64,000 bases of DNA, taken from the NCBI GenBank assembly GCA_016707585.1, contig JADJHL010000012.1, forward strand, positions 372,001 through 436,000, written 5' to 3'. This DNA is from Ignavibacteriales bacterium (GTDB lineage: Bacteria; Bacteroidota; Ignavibacteria; Ignavibacteriales; Ignavibacteriaceae). This document shows, in pieces, positions 1 through 7,950 of this stretch; the first letter of the stretch is position 1; the number at the start of each line of letters is the position of its first letter. The notes beneath the pieces are model-generated. The model was not told where the DNA came from. It worked only from the letters and a program-made list of their open reading frames with translations, and did no database searches. The position numbers and the translations under genes are program-made.

Positions 1-54
1 ACCCGCGACATCCAGCTTGGGAAGCTGACACTCTACCAACTGAGTTACGCTCGC
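1..54 (-). tRNA. tRNA-Gly (anticodon CCC), 3' part missing at window edge
   Basis: Read on the minus strand from base 54, the sequence folds as a 7-nt acceptor 5' strand (GCGAGCG), U8-A9, a D arm ACTC/GAGT, an anticodon arm TCAGC/GCTGG around the loop TTCCCAA, a 5-nt variable region and the start of the T arm (GCGGGT). U33 is followed by CCC, giving a Gly anticodon for GGG codons. The T arm and 3' acceptor strand lie beyond the left edge, so acceptor pairing cannot be checked. Confidence 0.85.
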
Positions 55-101
55 AAAATTAAAAAAATCAGAATTTATTTTTGTGCTAAAATAAAACTAA
101 T

Positions 102-177
102 GCGACATCCATCCCGATAAATCGGGATGACATTCTACCAATTGCTTTGAATCCCTTTGGGACTGAGTTACGCTCGC
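102..177 (-). pseudogene. tRNA-Gly remnant with two hairpin insertions
   Basis: On the minus strand this repeats the first ~48 nt of the neighbouring tRNA-Gly almost exactly: GCGAGCGTAACTCAG, then TTGGTAGAATGTC, then GGATGTCGC. Two things break it. A 21-nt insert in the D loop (minus strand) contains the small hairpin TCCC-AAA-GGGA. The anticodon arm is replaced by the 18-nt palindrome at 111-128. The T arm and 3' acceptor half are absent. It lies in the same orientation just upstream of the intact gene, as expected of a partial tandem duplication. It cannot work as a normal tRNA; whether it is transcribed is unknown. Confidence 0.75.
111..128. repeat. Perfect 18-bp palindrome in the tRNA remnant
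   Basis: ATCCCGATAAATCGGGAT is an inverted repeat (ATCCCGAT/ATCGGGAT) around a 2-nt centre, sitting where the tRNA anticodon arm should be. With its flank it reads ATCGGGATGAC, close to the GGGAATGAC ends of the palindromes at 28884-28950 and 33955-33978. That suggests a variant of the same family. Confidence 0.65.
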
Positions 178-231
178 AAATCGATTTTAATTCTTAGTGA
201 AATCTATACTATTAGAAAGGATTTGTCAATC

Positions 232-642
232 CTACTGAGCAATTGCTAGCTGCTCTAATCCTGTTGAATTGTAATTATTATCGGAAGTTGTTAGTGTTGA
301 AATACTTGCCATTACATTTTCAATGGACTCATAAATTTCAAATATTTCGATAGTGCCAGTTATATTTAGAAGTGAATCTGAAAATAACCCTGGTTTTAAA
401 ATCTTTAAAGATCCACCCAATCTCATAAGTTGTTTTAATACGATAACCAAAACACCCATAAATGCGTTATCAATTGATTGACAATTACTTAAATCAACTA
501 CAATAATTTTATAACCTAATTCAATATCAAGTTCAAGTTGCTTTTTAAACTTTAATGCTTCAGCAACAGTTGCCTGAGATAGACTTACACTTTCGATTAC
601 AAACCCATTTGCCATTTGTCTTTGAAACATTTTTTTTGCCAT
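232..642 (-). CDS. STAS-domain protein (anti-sigma factor antagonist-like)
   Basis: A small soluble protein of about 136 aa that looks like a single STAS domain. The core runs from the strand FVIESVSLS through IIVVDLSNC and SIDNAFMGVLV to LGGSLKIL. In SpoIIAA-type antagonists this loop reads DSSG and its serine is phosphorylated by an anti-sigma kinase; here it is DNAF, so the usual phospho-acceptor is missing. The 20 C-terminal residues are Ser/Thr/Asn-rich and look disordered. The start is uncertain: ATG at 642 is chosen, ATG at 630 or 615 is possible, and a TTG at 684 would add an unlikely hydrophobic leader. No partner kinase or sigma factor is adjacent. Confidence 0.7.
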   Translation of the reverse strand: MAKKMFQRQMANGFVIESVSLSQATVAEALKFKKQLELDIELGYKIIVVDLSNCQSIDNAFMGVLVIVLKQLMRLGGSLKILKPGLFSDSLLNITGTIEIFEIYESIENVMASISTLTTSDNNYNSTGLEQLAIAQ

Positions 643-885
643 CCTGATTATTGGGTTATAAATTGCCAATAAATATGCCAGCAATTAAAAGTATTATTTT
701 ACTAAAAAATGAGTGAAACTATGTTTCAGTTTATTACAGTATTCCGATTATCCTCATTTTGGGTTCGATTTAGATACAATGAAAGAATTATAAATACTTG
801 CTGTTTAAAATTTTTACACTATTTGCTATTAAACAAATAAATCAAATATTGTACAAGATTAAATAAAGCAATTATTAAAAATTGG

Positions 886-1539
886 ATGACAACCTTGAGT
901 AAAGAAAAGAAATTATCAGACTTTAGAATTGATTATGAACTTAATAAACTATCAAAGTCTGGTGTGGATAAAAATCCGTTCAGTGAGTTCAAACTTTGGT
1001 TTGATTTAGTTCTTAAAGCGAATGTTATTGAGCCAAATGCAATGACCATTGCAACTGCAAATAAAGATGGATTTCCTTCTGCACGAGTTGTTTTACTTAA
1101 AGAGTTTAATGAATCTGGATTTACTTTTTTCACAAATTATTTGAGTAGAAAGGGCAGAGAAATATCTGAAAACCCAAATGCTACTTTATTGTTCTGGTGG
1201 AGAGAGTTTGAAAGACAGGTTAGGATAGAAGGGAAGATTGAAAAGATCAGCAGAAAAGATTCTGAAGAATATTTTAATCTGCGTCCATTAAAAAGTAGAT
1301 ACGGAGCTTTAGCTTCAAACCAGAGTGCAGTTGTTGAAAGCAGGAAAGTTTTAGAAAAAAGATTTTTGACTTTAGAAAAACAATTTGGAGAAAATCCTCC
1401 AATTCCGAAAAACTGGGGCGGATATAAATTGATTCCTAATAAGTTTGAGTTCTGGCAGGGTAGACGGGATAGATTACACGATAGAATTTGTTATGAAAAA
1501 GCTGATAATGATTGGAAGATATATAGGTTGCAGCCTTAA
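886..1539 (+). CDS. pdxH: Pyridoxamine 5'-phosphate oxidase
   Basis: FMN-dependent oxidase that converts pyridoxamine or pyridoxine 5'-phosphate to pyridoxal 5'-phosphate, the last step of PLP synthesis and salvage. At 217 aa it has the usual full length. Visible family features: the FMN-binding segment RVVLLKEF followed by FFTNYLSRKGREI, the RQVRIEGK strand, and the C-terminal WQGRRDRLHDR motif with the substrate-binding Arg and His, ending in RLQP as family members do. Its stop codon overlaps that of the convergent EamA gene by 4 bp. It has its own ~200-bp upstream region and appears monocistronic. Confidence 0.95.
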   Translation: MTTLSKEKKLSDFRIDYELNKLSKSGVDKNPFSEFKLWFDLVLKANVIEPNAMTIATANKDGFPSARVVLLKEFNESGFTFFTNYLSRKGREISENPNATLLFWWREFERQVRIEGKIEKISRKDSEEYFNLRPLKSRYGALASNQSAVVESRKVLEKRFLTLEKQFGENPPIPKNWGGYKLIPNKFEFWQGRRDRLHDRICYEKADNDWKIYRLQP

Positions 1540-2396
1540 AACCTAAACTTTGTTTTAATAAAATCAGAATTTGAAATTAAAGTTCTTACTGTAATTGCGG
1601 TCATAATTATTATACCTCCGATGATAGCATAAAACGATGGTACTTCACCATATCCAATAAAAACCCAGATTGGATTTAGCACCGGCTCAAACATTGAAAT
1701 GATTGAAGCTTCAACAGCAATAATTCTTTTTAATCCATAACTAAATAAAGCATAAGCAAAAGCTATTTGAAAAACTCCAAGAAAACTTACCATCGCAAAA
1801 TCCTGTAGTGAAATTGAATTCATTTCAGTAATGAATGGAATGCAGATCAGCGCAACAATTACATTTCCATAAAAGATTGAAGACTCACCATATTGCGGCT
1901 CATTTTTTTTCATTCCCAAAAAGAATGCTGCAAATGCAACTCCGGCTAATAATGCTGCAATGTTTCCCTTAATATCGCCTGGAGTTAAATCACCCATAAA
2001 AAATAAAATCATTCCCAAAAAACAAACCACAATTGTAATTATGTTTATTCTTTCCCACTTTGTTTTTGTCAGGAGAGGTTCAAATATCAAAACATAAATT
2101 GGTGCTGTTGATTGCAGAAATATTGCATTTGCTGCAGTTGTGGTTTTTGTTGCAATCACAAATAATATTAAAACCGCTGCGTATGCAAAAGAATTGAGTA
2201 ATGCTAAAGAATTTAGTTTTAAGATTCTTTTTCTGAACATAATGGCAAACACAACTGCTGCTATTGCACATCTAAAAAATGAAAGTTCCATCGAATCCAG
2301 AGAAATAAGTTTTATGAAAAGTCCACCTGAACTCCATAAAATTGCTGTAAGAAAAACTGCTAAAATTCCTTTGTTATGATCTGATATATTTTGCAT
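1536..2396 (-). CDS. EamA/DMT-family transporter
   Basis: Integral membrane protein of 286 aa with about ten hydrophobic segments in two EamA repeats, typical of drug/metabolite transporters that export amino acids or other small metabolites. The first repeat begins with GILAVFLTAILWSSGGLFIK, a common DMT opening, and each half ends with a predicted helix after a short loop. The substrate cannot be read from the sequence. It is convergent with pdxH and divergent from the deacetylase gene at 2535, with 138 bp between start sites. Confidence 0.85.
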   Translation of the reverse strand: MQNISDHNKGILAVFLTAILWSSGGLFIKLISLDSMELSFFRCAIAAVVFAIMFRKRILKLNSLALLNSFAYAAVLILFVIATKTTTAANAIFLQSTAPIYVLIFEPLLTKTKWERINIITIVVCFLGMILFFMGDLTPGDIKGNIAALLAGVAFAAFFLGMKKNEPQYGESSIFYGNVIVALICIPFITEMNSISLQDFAMVSFLGVFQIAFAYALFSYGLKRIIAVEASIISMFEPVLNPIWVFIGYGEVPSFYAIIGGIIIMTAITVRTLISNSDFIKTKFRF

Positions 2397-2534
2397 TGCT
2401 TGTTAATAAAATTATGGCGAAATACATTATACTAATTTCCAATTTTATTATAACTATAATTAAATTGCATTAATGATATAATAAAAAGGCTAATTAGAAC
2501 CAATAAATAGCACAATTATTAAAATGGAATTAAT

Positions 2535-3170
2535 TTGAAATACCTCTACAATCCGCCAATACTATTAAAGAAGATCTTTAGTGATTTTAGCTGGAATACA
2601 AATAATGGAAAAGTTCTATTAACTTTTGATGATGGACCAAACCCAAGCACGACAGAACTAATCTTAAAAAAACTTTCTGAAGAAAAAATAAAAGCATTAT
2701 TTTTTTGCGTTGGTGAGAATGTTCAAAAATATTCGGAATTAATTAAGCAGATTAAAGATGAAGGTCATTCTTTCGGTAATCATACTTTTAATCATAAAAT
2801 ACTCAGTAAAATCTCTAATGAGGAAAAAGATTATCAGATATCAACGGTTAATAAAATCTTTAATGATCAATTTGATATCAAACTAAAATATTTTCGTCCA
2901 TCGCATGGCAGATTTCAATTATCAACTTCATCGTTAATGAAAATGTATCAGTTAAAAAATATTATGTGGTCATTACTCACATACGATTATAAAAATGACT
3001 TATCAATCGTTAAATTTGCTGTTGAAAAATATCTTAAACCAGATTCAATTATAGTTTTGCACGATAGCAACAAATCAAAAAATATTATCTCAGATTCAAT
3101 CAGTTTTATAGCAGATGAATTGGAAAAAAGGAATTATCAGTTTGGAGAAGCCGAAGAATGTTTGAACTGA
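2535..3170 (+). CDS. Polysaccharide deacetylase (NodB/CE4 family)
   Basis: Metal-dependent carbohydrate deacetylase, 211 aa, essentially one NodB domain. The catalytic motif TFDDGP has Asp32-Asp33; the zinc motif H83-TFN-H87 follows; then FRPSHGRF (motif 3) and IIVLHDS (motif 5). No signal peptide is evident, so it is either cytoplasmic or exported by an unknown route. The start is TTG at 2535: the upstream ATG at 2524 is out of frame and stops after four codons. It overlaps the next gene (GT2) by 13 bp and heads a five-gene coupled operon, so it probably acts on the glycan or glycolipid made by that glycosyltransferase. Confidence 0.85.
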   Translation: MKYLYNPPILLKKIFSDFSWNTNNGKVLLTFDDGPNPSTTELILKKLSEEKIKALFFCVGENVQKYSELIKQIKDEGHSFGNHTFNHKILSKISNEEKDYQISTVNKIFNDQFDIKLKYFRPSHGRFQLSTSSLMKMYQLKNIMWSLLTYDYKNDLSIVKFAVEKYLKPDSIIVLHDSNKSKNIISDSISFIADELEKRNYQFGEAEECLN

Positions 3171-4249
3171 TATTTCTGTTTATAATGATTGGATATTTCT
3201 TTCAATCATTCATTTTTATTATTGGCGCAAGAAAAAAGTTTCCAAGAATATCCGATGATAAACTGCCGACTGCAACTATCATTGTTGCCGCAAGAAATGA
3301 AGAAGAAAAAATTCTTCGCACACTTCAATCACTTGATAAACTTGAATATCCTGATGGCAAACTTCAGATTATGATCGTTGATGACCAATCAACTGATTCA
3401 ACTGGAAAAATTATAGATGGTTTTATTGCAGGCAAACCCAGATTTCAAAAAATCACAACAGAAGAACATCACACAAAGCTTATCGGCAAAATGCGCGCAC
3501 TGGCTTACGCAATTAAAGAAGCAACCGGAGAAATTATTCTAACCACTGATGCGGATTGTGAAGTTAAACCACTTTGGGTTAAAACTATTTGTTCGCATTA
3601 CGAAAAGGATGTTGCGCTTGTAAGCGGAGTAACAACTCAGACTTCAGAAAAATGGTTTCATGGAATGCAAGCAATCGATTTTGTTTATTTACTTACAGCC
3701 GGTGCAGGAACTACAAATCTGAATGTTCCAATTTCGTGTATTGGTAATAATATGTCTTTCAGAAAATCTGCATACGATGAAGTCGGGGGATATGAAAAAC
3801 TTCCGCACAGCGTTACAGAAGATTTTACTTTGATGAATGCAATCTACAATCTTAAAAAATACAAAGTAATTTTTCCTGTAGAGTCAGATTCACTGATCAC
3901 ATCAATTCCGTGCCGCTCATTAAAAAGTTTGGTACATCAAAAAAAACGGTGGGGAGTGGGTGGACTCGGAGTTCCATTCCGCGGCTTTATAATAATGTTT
4001 TGGGGTTTTACAGCAAATCTACTTGTATTGTTAACGCCTTTCTTTTTCTCGCCTACATGGTTAACTTTGGTTGTGTTTAAAGTAGCTTTAGATTTTTTCC
4101 TACTGTATCCAGTTCACGTTAAACTTGGAATTGCAAAAAATCTAAAATACTTCTTCCACTTTGAAGTTTACTATTTAATTTATGTAATACTTCTTCCGTT
4201 TATTGTTTTACCAAATAAAAAAGTGATCTGGAAGGGTCGAGAATATTAA
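3158..4249 (+). CDS. Membrane glycosyltransferase family 2
   Basis: Processive-type GT2, 363 aa. An N-terminal transmembrane helix precedes a GT-A domain with the nucleotide motif AARNEEE (about residues 45-51), the DxD-type metal site TTDADCE, the acceptor/base motif TEDFTLM and a QKKRW motif (Q/RxxRW) as in cellulose and poly-GlcNAc synthases. Three or more hydrophobic segments follow at the C terminus. Pairing with a NodB deacetylase resembles the pga/ica logic of polymer synthesis plus deacetylation, but the product is unknown. Start overlaps the upstream gene by 13 bp; its TAA overlaps the next ATG. Confidence 0.88.
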   Translation: MFELIFLFIMIGYFFQSFIFIIGARKKFPRISDDKLPTATIIVAARNEEEKILRTLQSLDKLEYPDGKLQIMIVDDQSTDSTGKIIDGFIAGKPRFQKITTEEHHTKLIGKMRALAYAIKEATGEIILTTDADCEVKPLWVKTICSHYEKDVALVSGVTTQTSEKWFHGMQAIDFVYLLTAGAGTTNLNVPISCIGNNMSFRKSAYDEVGGYEKLPHSVTEDFTLMNAIYNLKKYKVIFPVESDSLITSIPCRSLKSLVHQKKRWGVGGLGVPFRGFIIMFWGFTANLLVLLTPFFFSPTWLTLVVFKVALDFFLLYPVHVKLGIAKNLKYFFHFEVYYLIYVILLPFIVLPNKKVIWKGREY

Positions 4250-5244
4250 TGCTGCTTCTCTGCAATTATTACGTTACATATCGATGCAATGCTTATTGTG
4301 AGTTTTGCCATTTTGGTGATCATAGCAATTTTAAAGACACACCTTATGCAAGCTTAGAAGATTTTAAAAACAATGTAACTCAACTTGCAGAACTAGGTGT
4401 TAAGTTTATTGATCTCACGGGAGGCGAACCTTTACTTCATAAAGATATTGCAGAGATGGCTAAGTTTGCACACGATTTGAAGATGCAAACAAGTATTACA
4501 AGTAACGGACTATTATATCATAAGTTTGCAGAAAAGCTTTTGGGAAATATTAATCTTCTTCACTTTTCATTGGATTCTCCGGATGAAGACGAACATAATA
4601 AGATCAGAAAAGTTGATTGCTACAAATCGGTTTTTAAAAGTATTGAAATTGCAAAATCACTTGGTGAATACCCGGATATACTTTTTACAATAACAAATGA
4701 TACTTATAAAAAACTTCCCCGAATGCACGAGATTGCTCAGAAGCACGATTTGGTGTTATTGGTTAATCCGGTTTTCTCTTATTTCGGAAATCCTGGACTA
4801 AGTGATGAAGCAACAGATTATGTTGACCAATATTGCGACGGCAAAATGGATATCTATCTTAACAAAGGATTTATGAAGTTAAGAAAAGATGGCGGAAATG
4901 ATATCAACAATCCAAGCTGCAAAGCCGTTTCTCGCGTTATAGTAATTTCTCCGACTAACGAAATAATTTTACCATGTTATCATTTTGCTAACGATAAAAT
5001 TCCAATTGATAAACCGATAAAAGAAATTCGAAATTCAGAAAAGATAAAACATTTTATGAAGATGGAAGGTAGATTTGATTTTTGCCAGGGCTGCACAGTT
5101 AATTGTTATTTTGAACCATCATTTGCTTTCCCTACAAATCTTTATGCGATATCCAGTTTAACATCAAAATTCAAGTACAGTTACAATAAGCTTATCAAAC
5201 AAAAAATTAAAAAGAAATTTATTCAATCATCCAACACAGACTAA
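4249..5244 (+). CDS. Radical SAM enzyme with SPASM-like C terminus
   Basis: 331 aa. The N-terminal radical SAM [4Fe-4S] motif is C13-x3-C17-x2-C20 (CNAYCEFC), followed by the GGE motif (LTGGEP) and ITSNG and LHFSLDS strands of the partial TIM barrel. The C-terminal part has PSCKAV, ILPCYHF and FCQGC-x3-CYF, a cysteine pattern like SPASM/twitch domains that bind auxiliary clusters. The substrate is unknown: SPASM proteins modify peptides and proteins, while relatives act on lipids or sugars. ATG overlaps the GT2 stop and its own stop overlaps the next ATG by one base, so translation is probably coupled. Confidence 0.88.
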   Translation: MLLLCNYYVTYRCNAYCEFCHFGDHSNFKDTPYASLEDFKNNVTQLAELGVKFIDLTGGEPLLHKDIAEMAKFAHDLKMQTSITSNGLLYHKFAEKLLGNINLLHFSLDSPDEDEHNKIRKVDCYKSVFKSIEIAKSLGEYPDILFTITNDTYKKLPRMHEIAQKHDLVLLVNPVFSYFGNPGLSDEATDYVDQYCDGKMDIYLNKGFMKLRKDGGNDINNPSCKAVSRVIVISPTNEIILPCYHFANDKIPIDKPIKEIRNSEKIKHFMKMEGRFDFCQGCTVNCYFEPSFAFPTNLYAISSLTSKFKYSYNKLIKQKIKKKFIQSSNTD

Positions 5245-6074
5245 TGCAGAAGAAAAATATTTTATTGTTTGTCCTTTTATTCTCAAGCATATCGATTGCC
5301 CAATGGAAGAACGAATTATTCCCATCTGATTTAAATATCCAACCATTTACCGCAAATTTTCTTGAACCAAAAGCCGGATTTTTAATCTCAACTGATAACA
5401 ATAAATTAAGATTAGATATTTCAACTTCAAGAGACATCATACGTTGGAGCGACTACAATTCAACAATTTCAATCGGTGCAGATGTTTTTACTTTTACAAG
5501 ATTACGAAGTACTGATGATTTTAAATTTCCTGTTGAAACAATCGATTATCTTTTTGGTATTAATGCAGGATACAAAAAGTATCTTGCAGATAATCAGGAA
5601 TATGGTTTAAGGTTTCGTTTGAGTCATATCAGCACACACTTAGTTGATGGACAATATGATGCTCAATCACAAAAATGGAGAGAGGGAAGAAATCCTTTTG
5701 TTTATAGTAAAGAGTTTGTTGAGTTGTTTCCATATTATCGATATCAAACTTTAAGAACTTATGTTGGATTTACTTATATATTTCACATAATTCCTGATGA
5801 ATTGAAAAAAGTAAATCTACAGTTTGGCATTGATTATTTTGCTCCACAATTTGGTACTGATAATTTAACTCCATTTGTAGCCTACGATTTTAAACTAAGT
5901 GGCGATTTAAAATTTTTAGGCAATAATATTGTTTCAGTAGGAGTCAAACTTGGAAATTGGAAACAAAAAGGTTTAAGTTTTTACTATAGTTACATCTCAG
6001 GAAAAAGTATTCACGGACAATTGTACGATTTAACAGAAAATTATTCTAACATTGGATTTAATTTTGAGTTATGA
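5244..6074 (+). CDS. DUF1207-like outer-membrane protein
   Basis: 276 aa with an N-terminal signal peptide (hydrophobic core ILLFVLLFSSISIAQ). The mature part is rich in alternating aromatic strands and ends in NIGFNFEL, a C-terminal aromatic/Leu pattern typical of outer-membrane barrels. FPSDLNIQPFTANFLEPKAG near the N terminus and RFRLSHISTHLVDG in the middle resemble the DUF1207 family. Function of that family is not established. It sits fourth in the coupled operon, so it may handle the operon's product at the outer membrane. Confidence 0.7.
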   Translation: MQKKNILLFVLLFSSISIAQWKNELFPSDLNIQPFTANFLEPKAGFLISTDNNKLRLDISTSRDIIRWSDYNSTISIGADVFTFTRLRSTDDFKFPVETIDYLFGINAGYKKYLADNQEYGLRFRLSHISTHLVDGQYDAQSQKWREGRNPFVYSKEFVELFPYYRYQTLRTYVGFTYIFHIIPDELKKVNLQFGIDYFAPQFGTDNLTPFVAYDFKLSGDLKFLGNNIVSVGVKLGNWKQKGLSFYYSYISGKSIHGQLYDLTENYSNIGFNFEL

Positions 6075-7084
6075 TGCCTGATCCAATTTTTAACGAGCCA
6101 AAAGTTTATACAACAACTGCTGCAAAAGAAAAACAGAAAAAAATTAAAAGTTATTTAATCCACATTGGATTATTTATTTTTACTTTTATCACTACAACTA
6201 TTGCTGGTGTTGAATGGACAACTGGACAATTTCCGCCTTATGAATTTTCTTTACTCGCTAAAGGTTTACCTTACTCAATAAGCATTCTACTTATAATAAC
6301 TTTTCACGAATTTGGACATTACTTTGCTGCAAAATATCATAAAGTGCGTGCAACATTACCTTACTATATACCATTTCCACCCATCCCACTTTTTCCAATA
6401 AACTTTGGTACGATGGGTGCGGTAATCAGAACTAAATCGCTAATCTATTCAAAGAAGGCTATGTTTGATATAGGAATTGCTGGGCCACTTTCAGGATTTG
6501 TAATTTGTCTCGGAATTTTGATATATGGTTTTACTCATGTCCCTTCAATTGATTACCTATTAAACATTCATCCGGATTATTTTTCACCAGATTATGGAAA
6601 AACAGGAATACAGTTAATTATTGGTGATTCAATTCTTTTCTCATTTTTAAAATATTTGTTTGTAAATCCAAATTCATTTTTTCCACCGATGAGTGAAGTT
6701 TATCATTATCCATATTTATTGGCCGGATGGTTTGGATTGCTTGTAACATCAATGAATATGATTCCAGTCGGGCAATTAGACGGTGGGCATATTTTTTACA
6801 CGATGTTCGGGAATGATAAACATATAAAGGTATCATCAGTTGCTACTGTTATACTTGCTATATTAGGATTTATTGGTGTTTTAGATGCTTTGCTTGAACT
6901 TAATTATGGATATGGCTGGAGCGGTTGGTTGCTTTGGGCACTTTTACTTTATTTTGTTGTAAAACTAAAACATCCTCCGGTTGCTGATGTTTTGCCCTTA
7001 GATAAAAAAAGAATATTCTTAGGTTATGTAAGTTTCTTTATCTTTGTAATATCATTTGCGCCTTCACCGCTGATATTAAAATAA
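6071..7084 (+). CDS. Site-2 protease family M50 metallopeptidase
   Basis: Polytopic intramembrane metalloprotease, 337 aa. The zinc motif HEFGH is at residues 79-83 within a membrane segment, and the second metal ligand motif NMIPVGQLDGGH lies about 155 residues later. Both are intact, so it should be active. The N-terminal ~25 residues are charged and cytoplasmic. It lacks a visible PDZ domain, unlike RseP, and resembles the short PDZ-less S2P group. It overlaps the DUF1207-like gene by 4 bp and ends the five-gene operon. Substrate unknown; a role in releasing a membrane protein that controls this operon is only a guess. Confidence 0.88.
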   Translation: MMPDPIFNEPKVYTTTAAKEKQKKIKSYLIHIGLFIFTFITTTIAGVEWTTGQFPPYEFSLLAKGLPYSISILLIITFHEFGHYFAAKYHKVRATLPYYIPFPPIPLFPINFGTMGAVIRTKSLIYSKKAMFDIGIAGPLSGFVICLGILIYGFTHVPSIDYLLNIHPDYFSPDYGKTGIQLIIGDSILFSFLKYLFVNPNSFFPPMSEVYHYPYLLAGWFGLLVTSMNMIPVGQLDGGHIFYTMFGNDKHIKVSSVATVILAILGFIGVLDALLELNYGYGWSGWLLWALLLYFVVKLKHPPVADVLPLDKKRIFLGYVSFFIFVISFAPSPLILK

Positions 7085-7145
7085 GTTTATGTAGTCATTT
7101 TATTTTACCTTTTAGAAGTAGCTCTTAATCAAAATATTTAAGTAT

Positions 7146-7949
7146 ATGAAAACAAAAATTTTATTTTCTGGTTTAGTTATAATTATTCTATCAATCTTTT
7201 TAGGTTGCGAAAAAGAATATGATAATGTAATTGAGAATCAAAATATTGATTATCAGGTAATTAATGTTTTGGTCAAAGATTCACTTCAATATCCATTTGA
7301 TTTGAATGCTATTTTTAGCATTGAGTTTAATAAAAGTGATGACATTAGTAGTGTATCTTTAGATTTATATTCACCTGAAAGCGTAAAGTTAAATTCAGGG
7401 ATTCAACTTCTAGATAATGGAAAGACTGCAAATGGGGACGTTACAGCAAACGATGATATATATTCTGTAATCATTAACCTTGATTCTAATATGATTAACG
7501 GTGAATATGAATTAAAATTATTTGTAACAGATAGACTTGATTTCACTAAACAGGTTGCGACATCTAAATACTTTTATAATAATGGTAAATCAAATATTGC
7601 ACCGCTTATTTCTGATGATAATATTGATCCTGATACTGTTATTGTTGATACTACTGTTGTAATCTGGACTAGAATAAAAGCAACCGATCAAAATGGTAAG
7701 AATGATATTACTAAGGTTTACTTTGTTGTTTACAAACCTGATGGATCTTCAAATAATTCTCAATTAGAACTTTATGATGACGGAGATATTACTAATCATG
7801 GTGATTTAGTTGCAAACGATGGAGTTTACTCTCTTTTAGTTTCAGTAAATGAAAATAATGATAAAGGGCTCTATAATTTCGAATTCAGAGCCAAAGACCG
7901 CAGTAATAAATTAAGTAACATTATTAATCACTCAGTATTGATCCAATAA
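7146..7949 (+). CDS. Lipoprotein with two choice-of-anchor-X-type domains
   Basis: 267 aa. The signal peptide ends in a lipobox (SIFLGC), so it should be lipidated at Cys21. The rest holds two similar beta-sandwich units, each with an acidic signature: LLDNGKTANGDVTANDDIYSV and LYDDGDITNHGDLVANDGVYS. Both are followed by a strand and a KLFVTD or EFRAKD end. This G-D-x-x-A-N-D-x-x-Y-S pattern is seen in choice-of-anchor X domains of secreted Bacteroidota-type proteins and may bind calcium (inference). It heads an operon with a propeller protein and two PorV/PorQ-like barrels, one base before the next ATG. Confidence 0.65.
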   Translation: MKTKILFSGLVIIILSIFLGCEKEYDNVIENQNIDYQVINVLVKDSLQYPFDLNAIFSIEFNKSDDISSVSLDLYSPESVKLNSGIQLLDNGKTANGDVTANDDIYSVIINLDSNMINGEYELKLFVTDRLDFTKQVATSKYFYNNGKSNIAPLISDDNIDPDTVIVDTTVVIWTRIKATDQNGKNDITKVYFVVYKPDGSSNNSQLELYDDGDITNHGDLVANDGVYSLLVSVNENNDKGLYNFEFRAKDRSNKLSNIINHSVLIQ

Positions 7950-7950
7950 A

